Source: Domibacillus sp. PGB-M46 (GTDB lineage Bacteria > Bacillota > Bacilli > Bacillales > Domibacillaceae). From it: a DNA stretch of 64,000 nucleotides. The position numbers were made by a program, and so were the translations under genes. Below, in pieces: positions 1-7,393 of the stretch. Positions within the stretch are counted from its first letter, which is position 1; each line of letters begins with the position of its first letter. Under the pieces are notes generated by a model, which was given only the letters and a program-made list of their open reading frames with translations, was not told where the DNA came from and did no database searches. The stretch is from positions 124,001 through 188,000 of the forward strand of contig NZ_JAKGCR010000004.1 in assembly GCF_022668875.1 (NCBI RefSeq). The letters are read 5' to 3'.

Positions 1-62
1 AAACGTTTTTAAGCGATAATCGAAACAACCGTTTCGTTCATTTGATTTATTTTCAATTATCT

Positions 63-88
63 GGTCACCTGTGATCACCCAGGTCACT
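63..88. repeat. GGTCAC direct repeats, possible recombinase arm sites
   Basis: Two copies of GGTCAC lie 19 bases apart, around a short GTGATCAC palindrome. Related GGTCCCC and GGTCACC copies occur near 3465-3483, on the far side of the integrase gene. Tyrosine-integrase elements often carry short arm-type repeats at both attachment ends, so these could be the left-end arms. No duplicated core sequence was identified, so this is inference. Confidence 0.25.
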
Positions 89-172
89 TTTGGGATGGCT
101 GTGATTCTGAATCCTGTTTTTCATTTTAATTTATTGTGATCCTATAATAAAAAAGCGCCATTTTCTTCAAAT

Positions 173-217
173 AAAACAGCCCCTTTAAGTTAATAAAGCT
201 TAAAGGGGCTGTTTTTT
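173..217. terminator. bidirectional intrinsic terminator
   Basis: A long inverted repeat (AAAACAGCCCCTTTAAG and its complement) is flanked by an A-run on one side and a T-run on the other. It sits directly after the stop of the EAL fragment on the minus strand. Confidence 0.85.
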
Positions 218-219
218 AT

Positions 220-567
220 CTACACAATTCTCTGCTGGCCAGAGAGTAATTTTTCGAATCCCTCACTAGGCCTTGGTTTTCCGAAAAGATAACCTTGTGC
301 AAACTGGCAATTATATTCAAGAAGCATATTTATCAGCTGTTCTTCTTCAACTCCTTCCACAATCACCTGGAGGCCCGGACTCTTGCCTATTCCAATAATA
401 GCTTTTAACAAATCTTGATCAGCCGGATCACTCAGACTATCAATAAACGATTTGCCTATCTTGATCATATCAATCGGTAAAGTCTTTATGACGCCCAGTG
501 AAGAATAGCCTGTACCAAAATCATTAATTGATGTTCGGGCACCCAGCAGTATGCGCTTAATTCTCAT
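220..567 (-). pseudogene. truncated EAL-domain (c-di-GMP phosphodiesterase) remnant
   Basis: The 115 codons match only the C-terminal half of an EAL domain. Recognisable family motifs are DFGTGYSSL, the LPIDMIKI strand, the VEGVEEEQ segment and the final QGYLFGKPRP. The EAL signature, the first metal ligands and any upstream sensor or GGDEF domain are absent. The family motif DDFGTG reads NDFGTG here, so a metal-binding aspartate is also lost. No ribosome binding site is evident ahead of the first methionine, and translation upstream in other frames gives no more EAL sequence. The fragment is therefore a decayed 3' end rather than an active enzyme. A good terminator follows the stop, which suggests this was once a normal gene end. 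Confidence 0.85.
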
Positions 568-806
568 TATTGTGTGGAATGTCCGTTTCTGTCTATGTGC
601 AGCCAGCTTGAATAGGACTGTCCAAACCCATAAAAAAGATAAAGCGGTTCCAGAACCACTTTGTCTACAGTCTGTGACCAGTTAAAACAGGTCTTTTTTA
701 ATTTTTTTTTCAAAAAAATCAAATTTTTTCATACAATAGTAAAAAGCATTATAGATGGAATTGGAAAGTTAGTCTCAGAATAATTTAAGGTAAAGAGGTT
801 AAATAA

Positions 807-1445
807 GTGGATAGAATAGAAATTTTTAAAGAAAATTATCATAAAGAGCTTGAATTGAGAGAGTATCTGCAAAACCGTTTCTCCACAAACGTTACAATTG
901 TGACCTTATTAGTAGCTGCTTTGCTATACTGCATTAAAAATGCCGGCTCCATTGAATATACTAAATATTTTTATTCTGATTTCTTTTGGATTTTTTACAC
1001 CTCCCTAATCTTTTCGGTAGCTACTTCTATCTATATAATTGTGATTTTGTTAATACACTTACTTGGAGCACCTTATAAAAGAATACCTTCTTCTCAGATA
1101 CTAAATTCTTACTATCAAGATTTAGTAAAGTATTACAATGATTATCCCGAAGCCGAAGGAAATCCTGATAGTGAGTTCGAAAAATCTATGACTGAATATT
1201 ATATTGAGATAGGTACATATAATATGGAGGTCAACGAGAAAAGAACAAAAAATATGGGCAACGCACATATTGGTATAATTGTTTTAGCGGTTACTATTTT
1301 AATTTCTTTGATGTTCTATGTCCCCACCTTTCTTGAAAAGGATGCAAATGTTCAAAAGTTTGAAATTGTTGATCCGAGTACACCCGAAGATCCAGCGATA
1401 CCTAAAGAAAAAGATATAAAGGAGAATGTTAATGATCCAAAATAA
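807..1445 (+). CDS. three-helix membrane protein of unknown family
   Basis: This 212-residue protein has an amphipathic N-terminus and hydrophobic helices at about residues 28-46, 62-88 and 152-173. A soluble loop of about 60 residues rich in Tyr, Glu and Asn lies between helices two and three. The C-terminal tail of about 35 residues is acidic and rich in Pro and Lys. I do not recognise the family. The start is GTG, preceded by a weak AAAGAGG site. The gene overlaps the next small gene by 14 bases and shares its terminator, so the two probably form one operon. Base composition is AT-rich compared with the core genes, in keeping with an accessory origin next to an integrase. Confidence 0.7.
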   Translation: MDRIEIFKENYHKELELREYLQNRFSTNVTIVTLLVAALLYCIKNAGSIEYTKYFYSDFFWIFYTSLIFSVATSIYIIVILLIHLLGAPYKRIPSSQILNSYYQDLVKYYNDYPEAEGNPDSEFEKSMTEYYIEIGTYNMEVNEKRTKNMGNAHIGIIVLAVTILISLMFYVPTFLEKDANVQKFEIVDPSTPEDPAIPKEKDIKENVNDPK

Positions 1446-1566
1446 CTCTAGAAAAACCGGTCCGCAAAACAGTAAAAAAACCCCTCCTCCGCCTAGAAAA
1501 CCGGATCCTTCGATTTTTAAAGAGAATTCCGTTAAACCTGGCCGTATTAACAGTAAAAAAAAATAA
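1432..1566 (+). CDS. 44-residue Pro/Lys-rich peptide, overlapping the membrane protein gene
   Basis: The reading frame starts with ATG inside the last codons of the upstream membrane protein gene, behind AAGGAGAATGTTA, a good ribosome binding site. The product is basic, rich in Lys, Pro, Asn and Ser, contains a run of four prolines after KKT, and has no hydrophobic segment. An intrinsic terminator follows 12 bases after the stop. Overlap plus a proper binding site suggest translational coupling and co-expression with the membrane protein. No family is recognised and the function is unknown. It could be spurious, but the coupled layout and the terminator argue for a real gene. Confidence 0.55.
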   Translation: MIQNNSRKTGPQNSKKTPPPPRKPDPSIFKENSVKPGRINSKKK

Positions 1567-1578
1567 CTTTTATTTGTA

Positions 1579-1619
1579 AAGCCCCAAAGCCGACATTGCC
1601 GACAGCTTTGGGGCTTTTT
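1579..1619 (+). terminator. intrinsic terminator
   Basis: The stem AAGCCCCAAAGC pairs with GCTTTGGGGCTT and is followed by a T-run. It ends the two-gene unit 807-1566. Confidence 0.9.
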
Positions 1620-1704
1620 CAAAAGTATTTTGACAGCGCCCTACAATTTATTGTAGGGTTTTCTCATAGGGATGACCGTTTAGTACATGAGAGGAGATGT
1701 CCTT

Positions 1705-2856
1705 ATGTCGAGTTATATTGTTTTAGATAAGAAAAATCCAAACGACAAGTCGGAACTTCCCCGCATAAAGATAACCGTTGAATTAGGATATGACGAGCGT
1801 GGTAAACGAATCCGGCGCAAAAAGACTGTTGCACTGAAAACTCTTTCGGATCGTGCTATTAAAAAAGCAATCACCGAATTTGAAATTGAAGTAGCAACCA
1901 GCGGCCCGATTGATACAAATAATCTTAAATACCGGGAAGCAGTTGCATTGTGGCTCGAGAACCATGTATCACATCTTTCCTTCCAATCGCAAAAGACGTA
2001 TGAGCAGAACATTCAGCCTGCTGTTGAGTTTTTTGGAGATATTAAACTGAAGGATTTGAAGAAATTCCACATTGTCGAGTTCATGAATCATTTAACGGCT
2101 TTAGATGAGAAATCTGCTGATTACAAAATGAAGATGAACCGCTTGATGCTCCAGAAGATGGTTGAATGGGATTTGATGCCTGAAAACGTTGCGGCAACCA
2201 TTAAAAAGAAAAAGCAGGAAAAGAAAGAAATGCTCTTCTATAGTGAGCAGGAAGTAAAGCAGCTGTTTGAACTGCTTGAAGAAGCAATGCCAAAACACCG
2301 GCTGGTTATTAAGATGGCTGTTCTTTCCGGAATGCGCCTTGGAGAGATTCTGGGCTTAACGATGGAGAATGTAAACTTCTCGGATAATACGATTACAGTT
2401 AAGCATACGCTGGTTCACGATACGAAAAAAGACATCTATTACCTGGGCGCCCCTAAGAATAAAAAGAAACGTGTAATCCCGATGTCAGCTGACTATATGG
2501 CAGAGCTGCGCGGATATATGAAAGAAGTGAAAAAGAACCGGATGATGTATGGATCCGAATGGCGTGGGATTGAAGGAATGGATTTAATTTTCTGCCGGCC
2601 GGATGGATACCCGCATCTTCCGCAGTCATTCTTAAAATATTTTCACAACTTTACAGAGAACCATGGCATGAAGCGGATTCGATTCCACGATCTTCGCCAC
2701 ACCCATGCTTCCCTTTTATTATCGAAAGGTGTTAATATTAAAGTCATTCAAGAACGGATGGGTCACAGTACAATCACATTGACTATCGACACGTATTCGC
2801 ATTTAACGAAGGAAAACGAGCAAGAAGCGGTAACGAAATTAACGAGCATCTTTTAA
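1705..2856 (+). CDS. int: tyrosine recombinase (phage/ICE-type integrase)
   Basis: This is a site-specific recombinase of the lambda-integrase family, usual length for integrases of Gram-positive phages and integrative elements. Residues 1-60 form an arm-type DNA-binding domain (basic, with RIRRKKT). Residues 65-150 form the SAM-like core-binding domain. The catalytic domain follows, with the first Arg in SGMRLGEILGL, the HDLRHTHAS box, GHSTI with its conserved His, and the nucleophile in the DTYSHL segment. All catalytic residues appear present, so it may be active. The start is set at the second ATG (1705) because GAGAGGAG lies seven bases upstream; the earlier ATG at 1687 has no site. The neighbourhood (GGTCAC repeats, unknown membrane cargo) suggests it belongs to a small integrated element. 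Confidence 0.95.
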   Translation: MSSYIVLDKKNPNDKSELPRIKITVELGYDERGKRIRRKKTVALKTLSDRAIKKAITEFEIEVATSGPIDTNNLKYREAVALWLENHVSHLSFQSQKTYEQNIQPAVEFFGDIKLKDLKKFHIVEFMNHLTALDEKSADYKMKMNRLMLQKMVEWDLMPENVAATIKKKKQEKKEMLFYSEQEVKQLFELLEEAMPKHRLVIKMAVLSGMRLGEILGLTMENVNFSDNTITVKHTLVHDTKKDIYYLGAPKNKKKRVIPMSADYMAELRGYMKEVKKNRMMYGSEWRGIEGMDLIFCRPDGYPHLPQSFLKYFHNFTENHGMKRIRFHDLRHTHASLLLSKGVNIKVIQERMGHSTITLTIDTYSHLTKENEQEAVTKLTSIF

Positions 2857-2932
2857 AGTTTTAACTTTGTTAGTGCAAAAATTTAACCGTAATCAATTTT
2901 AGAATAAATGAACCAGAATGAAGAGGAAAGTA

Positions 2933-3424
2933 ATGAAAACAAAATTACTTGCAACCCTTTTTTCTCTCTCTACTTTGGCGGGCTGTACCTTTAATGATGC
3001 AACAAATGATATTTATCTGATACCAGAAGGCTATGAGGGGTATGTTTATGCATTTTATAACGTAAAGAACGCCCCCGAAGTTAAAAAAGAAGGCGATTAC
3101 GAGATTTATACTATAAATAAGGAGGGGTACTTCGTCACCTCTACCCCGGATATGGATTATGGGACAATAACAGATAAATACTATTACGTGGATACAAACG
3201 GCCAAAGAACCAAGATTGACGAAGAGTGTATTAGAGGAATTGGAACTGGCGGATATGAAAGTGATCCGGATAGTGCGAATAAAATTGACATCAAGTACAC
3301 TGGAGTCGAGGTTAAAAAAAGTGGATGCAGTCAAGAATTTGCAGAATTCGGTAAAGGGATGGGTACTGAAAATTTAGATTTAGTTCTTTCGGAAGTAACA
3401 GAAAAATACTATGGAGTAAATTGA
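2933..3424 (+). CDS. small lipoprotein, DUF6843-like
   Basis: The product has a lipoprotein signal peptide with lipobox STLAGC, so it should be anchored to the outer face of the membrane. The mature part of about 145 residues starts with an IYLIPEGYEGYVY segment, resembling the small lipoproteins annotated as DUF6843 in Bacillus (recalled, not searched). Two later cysteines (in DEECIRG and SGCSQ) could form a disulfide. The start chosen is ATG 2933 behind AGAGGAAAG; ATG 2918 lacks a site. It lies about 75 bases downstream of the integrase gene in the same direction and may be cargo of the same element. Its function is unknown. Confidence 0.75.
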   Translation: MKTKLLATLFSLSTLAGCTFNDATNDIYLIPEGYEGYVYAFYNVKNAPEVKKEGDYEIYTINKEGYFVTSTPDMDYGTITDKYYYVDTNGQRTKIDEECIRGIGTGGYESDPDSANKIDIKYTGVEVKKSGCSQEFAEFGKGMGTENLDLVLSEVTEKYYGVN

Positions 3425-3464
3425 CCAATATTAACATTAAAGGAAGCCAACGTTTTTTATATTT

Positions 3465-3538
3465 CGGTCCCCTTTTGGTCACCTAAAACAAAAAATAACG
3501 CAAAAAAACACCAGAAACCCTTGATATACAAGGGTTTC
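3465..3538. repeat. GGTC repeats and palindrome, possible att region or terminator
   Basis: Tandem GGTCCCCTTTTGGTCACC is followed by a palindrome of nine-base arms (AAACCCTTG / CAAGGGTTT) at 3515-3537, then TATTTTTATAT. The palindrome can act as a terminator for the lipoprotein gene. The GGTCAC motifs also occur at 63-88, so an attachment-site arm region is possible. Confidence 0.4.
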
Positions 3539-3601
3539 TATTTTTATATCCAGATAATTATAAATTATACGGACTTCACATAATTATTTTACAGTAAACA
3601 A

Positions 3602-4089
3602 TTGAAAAACATGAATCTGCCGGCGATTTCAGCCTTACATGAAGCGTTATTACAGCTGCATCAATCAAAAGAGCATATGCTTGATAAAGAGCGCAACTTG
3701 TCTCTTGCCCACTGTAGAGACGAAGAATCTTTAGAGTGTTTTTTGGCGATCGGCCTTTTAAAAGAAAACCGGACCGTCATGCGCAAGCTATCTTCACAAG
3801 AAAGGAAGCGCGCTATATTATCGATTGTTTTGCCAAAACGATTAAAACAATGAAGAATACAGAAGCGATTGAAGCCGGCAGCCGGAGGATGATTTATTGG
3901 TGGATGTGATAGAAAAAGGCGGAAAAGAATGGACTCTTCCGATTATGAGAGAAACCGAGTCTCTTCTTTTTCAATATCGAAGTGTATGCGGCGAAACAAC
4001 AAAAGTAATATATTTCCATTACCAATCTTTATTTAGAGCGAATTCAAGAAGATCGCATGCACCATCATCTCCAAAATATCCGTTTTTAA
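3602..4089 (+). pseudogene. frameshifted gene of unknown family
   Basis: Three successive frames read as one protein. The first gives about 70 plausible codons (from LPAISALHEALLQ to KLSSQERKR). It continues in another frame as YIIDCFAKTIKTMKNTEAIE. A third part reads PEDDLLVDVIEKGGKEW, and the last reads FFNIEVYAAKQQK, then after an in-frame TAA continues to LYLERIQEDRMHHHLQNIRF and a stop. At least two frameshifts and one nonsense codon are needed to join them into a protein of about 160 residues, so this is a pseudogene. The first codon is TTG without a convincing ribosome binding site. I do not recognise the family. A shared terminator with the convergent MBL gene follows. Confidence 0.55.
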
Positions 4090-4161
4090 GCATGCTTGAG
4101 ATTCGCTCTCTCGTGCATCGAGAAATAGCTAGTTGAACAACCGTACATCTCGATGCAAATA

Positions 4162-4191
4162 AAAACAGCACTCATTTTGAGTGCTGTTTTT
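4162..4191. terminator. bidirectional terminator
   Basis: The stem AAAACAGCACTC pairs with GAGTGCTGTTTT, with A- and T-runs on either side. It overlaps the stop codon of the MBL-fold gene on the minus strand. Confidence 0.85.
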
Positions 4192-5098
4192 CCTTATAAT
4201 GGATCATTCCCTGGGCGCTGACTCTGAGATCGATAGTAAGCAGTTCATACACTGGATGATCCTTCTCAACTCCGGCCCGTTCGAGCTGTTCTCGGACTTT
4301 TTGCATGAGTACCGTTTCAATTTCTTCGACTGTGCTGTTTTTTTCCAAAACCTGCATATACACATCAAGCCAGTTCAAAACCATGCTTGCAGCTTGCTTC
4401 GGCTGATCGCTCATTCCATAATGACTAAAGAAAAATCGTTCCGGATGAAGGGCCATCATTTTATCGATAGACTGCTTCATCAAATGTGGATCAAATTGAT
4501 TCGGTGAGGTAGTCGGCATAAAAAGCTCGGTTTCTTTGTTTTTTAGCTGGGCATATTGAATACCTGCTGTGTCGCCGGTAAACACACCAGCCGATTTTTC
4601 ATCCCAGATCGAAAAGTGATGGTTCGCATGCCCTGGAGTATGAAGAAACCGCAGAATGCGGCCGCCAAGATCCAGCTCGCCTCCGTCTTCCATTTCAATG
4701 ATTCTTTCTTTCGGCACCGGCACAATCGGATCGAATAATTCATCGAATTTTTGACCGTATACCATTTTTGCACTGGCAATCAGCCGGCTCGGATCTGCCA
4801 GGTGGCGGGCGCCTTTCGGATGCACAACCAATTTTGCATTCGGGCAGGATTCCAAAAACAAGCCGGCGCCGCCCGCATGATCAAGATGAATATGCGTGAC
4901 AATCACATAATCAATTTCTTCAGGCTGTATTTGAAGTTCCTTCAATCCATCGAGCAAAAACGGAACAGATGGGCTGGCACTTGTTTCAATAATCGCTTTT
5001 TTCGACTCGTGAAACACATAGCAGCTCGTCCGCTCTTCAAACCCGGAATCGTGTAAATCAATTAACGATAAGTCAAACCCTAATGAAACCGCCGTCAT
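4172..5098 (-). CDS. MBL-fold metallo-hydrolase
   Basis: This 308-residue protein has the metallo-beta-lactamase fold with the metal-binding THIHLDHAGG motif near residue 90, a further His in HTPGHANHH, the Asp of FTGDTAG and a late His in FSHYG. Such enzymes are di-zinc or di-iron hydrolases of thioesters, lactones, nucleotides and others; the substrate cannot be read from the sequence. A helical C-terminal region of about 70 residues follows the domain. The start is ATG 5098 because AAAGGAGG lies seven bases upstream; the longer frame from 5161 has no site. It lies 72 bases downstream of ilvE on the same strand, with a hairpin between, so partial co-transcription is possible. Confidence 0.9.
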   Translation of the reverse strand: MTAVSLGFDLSLIDLHDSGFEERTSCYVFHESKKAIIETSASPSVPFLLDGLKELQIQPEEIDYVIVTHIHLDHAGGAGLFLESCPNAKLVVHPKGARHLADPSRLIASAKMVYGQKFDELFDPIVPVPKERIIEMEDGGELDLGGRILRFLHTPGHANHHFSIWDEKSAGVFTGDTAGIQYAQLKNKETELFMPTTSPNQFDPHLMKQSIDKMMALHPERFFFSHYGMSDQPKQAASMVLNWLDVYMQVLEKNSTVEEIETVLMQKVREQLERAGVEKDHPVYELLTIDLRVSAQGMIHYKEKQHSK

Positions 5099-5121
5099 TT
5101 TTTTGCCTCCTTTTGAAACGA

Positions 5122-5149
5122 AACGAACTGCCCCAGGGAGCAGTTCGTT
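5122..5149 (-). terminator. intergenic hairpin between ilvE and the MBL gene
   Basis: An inverted repeat AACGAACTGC / GCAGTTCGTT forms a ten-base stem. On the minus strand it is not followed by a long T-run, so it may attenuate or process an ilvE-MBL transcript rather than end it fully. Confidence 0.5.
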
Positions 5150-5170
5150 CCATCCGTACAAGTATAGGAA

Positions 5171-6256
5171 TTATTTTGAAACAGGAACGTCCGTTACCCA
5201 TCCAAACTCGTCTTTGATCTTGCCTTTTTGAATGCCTGTAATTGTATCGTAAATACGTTTTGACAATTCACCTGTCTGGCCGCCGTTCAGCACCATTTTT
5301 TCTTCTCCCCATAAAAATTCACCAATTGGAGAAATAACCGCAGCGGTGCCTGTTCCAAAGGCTTCTTCCAATTTCCCGTCACGGTAAGCCTGTGCGACTT
5401 CATCGATTGAAATGCGGCGTTCTGAGACCGGTACATTCCAGTGTTTTAAAAGCTGAATGACTGAGTCACGAGTAACCCCGTGCAAAATGCTGCCATTTAG
5501 CGCAGGTGTCACCACTTCCCCGTCAATTTTAAAGAATACATTCATGCTGCCCACTTCTTCGATGTATTTTTTCTCCACACCATCAAGCCAGAGCACTTGT
5601 GAGTATTCTTTTCCTGTTGCTGCTTCCTGCGCTTTTAAGCTGGATGCATAGTTCCCGCCTGTTTTCGCTTCACCTGTTCCGCCTTTTACCGCGCGGACAA
5701 ACTCATTTTCCACGAGAATTTTAACCGGCGCAATTCCTTCTTTGTAATACGAACCGACCGGCGACATGATAATCATGAAAATATAATTTTTCGATGGAGC
5801 AACACCTAAAAACGGTTCTGTAGCCACAATAAATGGACGGACGTATAGAGATGTGCCTTCCGCTGTCGGAATCCATTCCTGGTCTACCTCAATCAGCTTT
5901 TTCAACCCGTCAATCACAAAGTTACCATCAATTTGCGGAATGCAAAGACGTTCATTGGAGCGGTTTAAGCGTTCCATGTTTTTTTCCGGGCGGAATAAAA
6001 AGACTTTTCCTTCATCCGTCAAATAAGCTTTCATTCCTTCGAATACCGTTTGTCCGTAATGGAACACCATAGCCGACGGATCAAGGGTAATCGGCTGGTA
6101 TGGAACGATGCGCGCATCATGCCACCCTCTGCCTTCCGTATAATCCATCATAAACATATGATCGGTAAAAAAACGGCCGAATCCAAGGTTGGATTGATCC
6201 GGTTTTTCTCTTTTTGTGTCAGCTAATTGTACGGTTAATTCTTGTGTCATCTTCAA
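5171..6256 (-). CDS. ilvE: branched-chain amino acid aminotransferase
   Basis: This is a class IV PLP-dependent aminotransferase that interconverts leucine, isoleucine and valine with their 2-oxo acids in the cytoplasm. The 361 residues match the long bacterial BCAT type. Motifs include PYQPITLDPSAMVFHYGQ at the N-terminus, the FEGMKAY substrate segment, the PLP lysine in GEAKTGGNYASS, and the C-terminal EAFGTGTAAVISP phosphate-binding loop. ATG is preceded by GAGGAGTCC. The promoter region holds a CodY-like box between candidate -35 and -10 elements, consistent with repression in amino acid-rich medium as known for BCAT genes in Bacillus. The MBL gene downstream may be partly co-transcribed. 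Confidence 0.96.
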   Translation of the reverse strand: MKMTQELTVQLADTKREKPDQSNLGFGRFFTDHMFMMDYTEGRGWHDARIVPYQPITLDPSAMVFHYGQTVFEGMKAYLTDEGKVFLFRPEKNMERLNRSNERLCIPQIDGNFVIDGLKKLIEVDQEWIPTAEGTSLYVRPFIVATEPFLGVAPSKNYIFMIIMSPVGSYYKEGIAPVKILVENEFVRAVKGGTGEAKTGGNYASSLKAQEAATGKEYSQVLWLDGVEKKYIEEVGSMNVFFKIDGEVVTPALNGSILHGVTRDSVIQLLKHWNVPVSERRISIDEVAQAYRDGKLEEAFGTGTAAVISPIGEFLWGEEKMVLNGGQTGELSKRIYDTITGIQKGKIKDEFGWVTDVPVSK

Positions 6257-6312
6257 GGACTCCTCATGTGTAAAAATTCGTCAGCACAGGGGCTGATGTA
6301 TGTACTTCTTCT

Positions 6313-6340
6313 ATCATACAATTTTTTAGAATATTTTCAC
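6313..6340 (-). promoter_or_regulatory. ilvE promoter with CodY-like box
   Basis: On the minus strand GTGAAA (6335-6340) and TATGAT (6313-6318) are 16 bases apart. Between and over them lies AATATTCTAAAAAAT, which matches 12 of 15 positions of the CodY box AATTTTCWGAAAATT. Position and target gene fit repression by CodY. This is read by eye, not scored. Confidence 0.5.
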
Positions 6341-6410
6341 ACTATAAAATCAAATTTTTTCAATATGCTCTGCTTTCTACTATAATAGATAAGAAAGAAA
6401 AGGTGAACTG

Positions 6411-6476
6411 ATGTGCCTTTGGGCATCATGGCCGGCTCATCAGGGGCTTGAAAGAAAAATGGAGCTGGTTAAATGA
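6411..6476 (+). CDS. 21-codon leader ORF coupled to the Nudix gene
   Basis: ATG 6411 follows AAGGTGA by five bases, and a TATAAT sits at 6381-6386, so a transcript would start just ahead. The frame reads 21 codons and its TGA overlaps the ATG of the Nudix gene (ATGA), the classic geometry of translational coupling. The peptide has two Trp residues but no known attenuator logic. It may be a leader peptide controlling the downstream gene, or chance. Confidence 0.35.
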   Translation: MCLWASWPAHQGLERKMELVK

Positions 6477-7108
6477 ATATAAACGATCTAAAAGCTTTGT
6501 TTGGAGAAAGAACTCCGGATATATTGGGCGGTGAAAACCTAGTCAAGTTTTCAGTCATGCTGCCGCTTATTCAAAAAAACGGCGAACTCCATGTGCTTTT
6601 TGAAGTCCGTTCCCTTTTAATGCGGCGGCAGCCCGGTGAAATTTGCTTTCCGGGCGGCAAAATCGATCAAGGTGATGAAAGCCCCGCTCATGCAGCCATT
6701 CGTGAAACCAAGGAAGAGCTGGGAATTTCGGCAGAACATATAGAAATCCTGTTTCCTCTTGATTACATGATTTCGCCGTTCGGGACAGTCATTTACAGTT
6801 ATGCCGGCTTCATTGACATATCCCGTATGCAGCTGAACGAAGCGGAGGTCGGTGAAATATTTACCGTACCGCTTTCCTTTTTGCTGCAAACGGAGCCGGA
6901 GCTTCACTACGTGGCACTTAGGCCGGAGCCGGAAGAAAATTTCCCCTATCATTTAATTGCACAGGGAGAAAACTATGACTGGCAGACGAAGAAAATGGAA
7001 GAATATTTTTATCTTTACGAGAACCGGATTATATGGGGGCTGACCGCACGAATTTTAAAGCATTTCCTTGATATCCTTCGTTCTCATCCACATATGCTTG
7101 ACAAATAG
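6473..7108 (+). CDS. Nudix hydrolase, CoA pyrophosphatase-like
   Basis: The 211-residue protein carries a Nudix box around residues 60-82, seen as FPGGKIDQGDES followed by AAIRETKEELGI; the Glu residues bind the divalent metal. The segment RRQPGEICFPGGK just before it is typical of the NudL/CoA diphosphatase group, which cleaves coenzyme A to 3',5'-ADP and phosphopantetheine. The substrate is inferred from this similarity only. The gene starts by overlapping a 21-codon leader ORF, with GGAGCTGG as ribosome binding site. The proBA promoter begins just before its stop codon, so proBA transcription starts inside this gene. Confidence 0.88.
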   Translation: MNINDLKALFGERTPDILGGENLVKFSVMLPLIQKNGELHVLFEVRSLLMRRQPGEICFPGGKIDQGDESPAHAAIRETKEELGISAEHIEILFPLDYMISPFGTVIYSYAGFIDISRMQLNEAEVGEIFTVPLSFLLQTEPELHYVALRPEPEENFPYHLIAQGENYDWQTKKMEEYFYLYENRIIWGLTARILKHFLDILRSHPHMLDK

Positions 7109-7125
7109 TTAGAATATACGATAAT
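7098..7125 (+). promoter_or_regulatory. SigA-type promoter of the T-box/proBA unit
   Basis: A perfect TTGACA (7098-7103) and GATAAT (7120-7125) are 16 bases apart. Transcription would start near 7132, just ahead of the T-box leader. Confidence 0.85.
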
Positions 7126-7146
7126 AAAAACAAATATATCAAAATG

Positions 7147-7372
7147 ATGGGACTAGTATACAGACAGCTGCCGGATTAGAGAGGGAGTTCATCGGCTGAA
7201 AAACTCCTGCGGAAAAGCACTGTAGAACCTGCCCTAGCCAACATTGCTTATGGAAACATAAGCCGGTCTTTCCCCGTTATGGATGCAGAGTGGGCGCAAT
7301 TTCGCGTCAAAAAAGGTGGTACCACGGAAAGCATACCCGTCCTTTATGGACGATTCGGTATGCTTTTTTTTA
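7147..7372 (+). ncRNA. proline T-box riboswitch of proBA
   Basis: The leader has the conserved T-box sequence AAGGTGGTACCACGG at 7313-7327, which forms the antiterminator and pairs with the tRNA acceptor end. The terminator stem follows (GCATACC at 7331 pairing with GGTATGC at 7357), with eight Ts. In stem I the 3' side of the specifier loop reads GAA-CCT-GCC, with CCT at 7228-7230, a proline codon. This fits control of proline synthesis by uncharged tRNA-Pro, as known for proBA of Bacillus. Exact helix borders were judged by eye. Confidence 0.92.
7326..7371 (+). terminator. T-box conditional terminator
   Basis: The stem GCATACC(CGTCC) / (GGACG)GGTATGC overlaps the antiterminator sequence and is followed by a run of Ts. 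Formation depends on tRNA charging. Confidence 0.88.
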
Positions 7373-7393
7373 TGGAAAAGGATGAGATAATCG

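Noticed and set aside
1299-1622. 107-codon minus-strand frame
   Set aside because: Antisense to the membrane protein, the 44-residue gene and the terminator.
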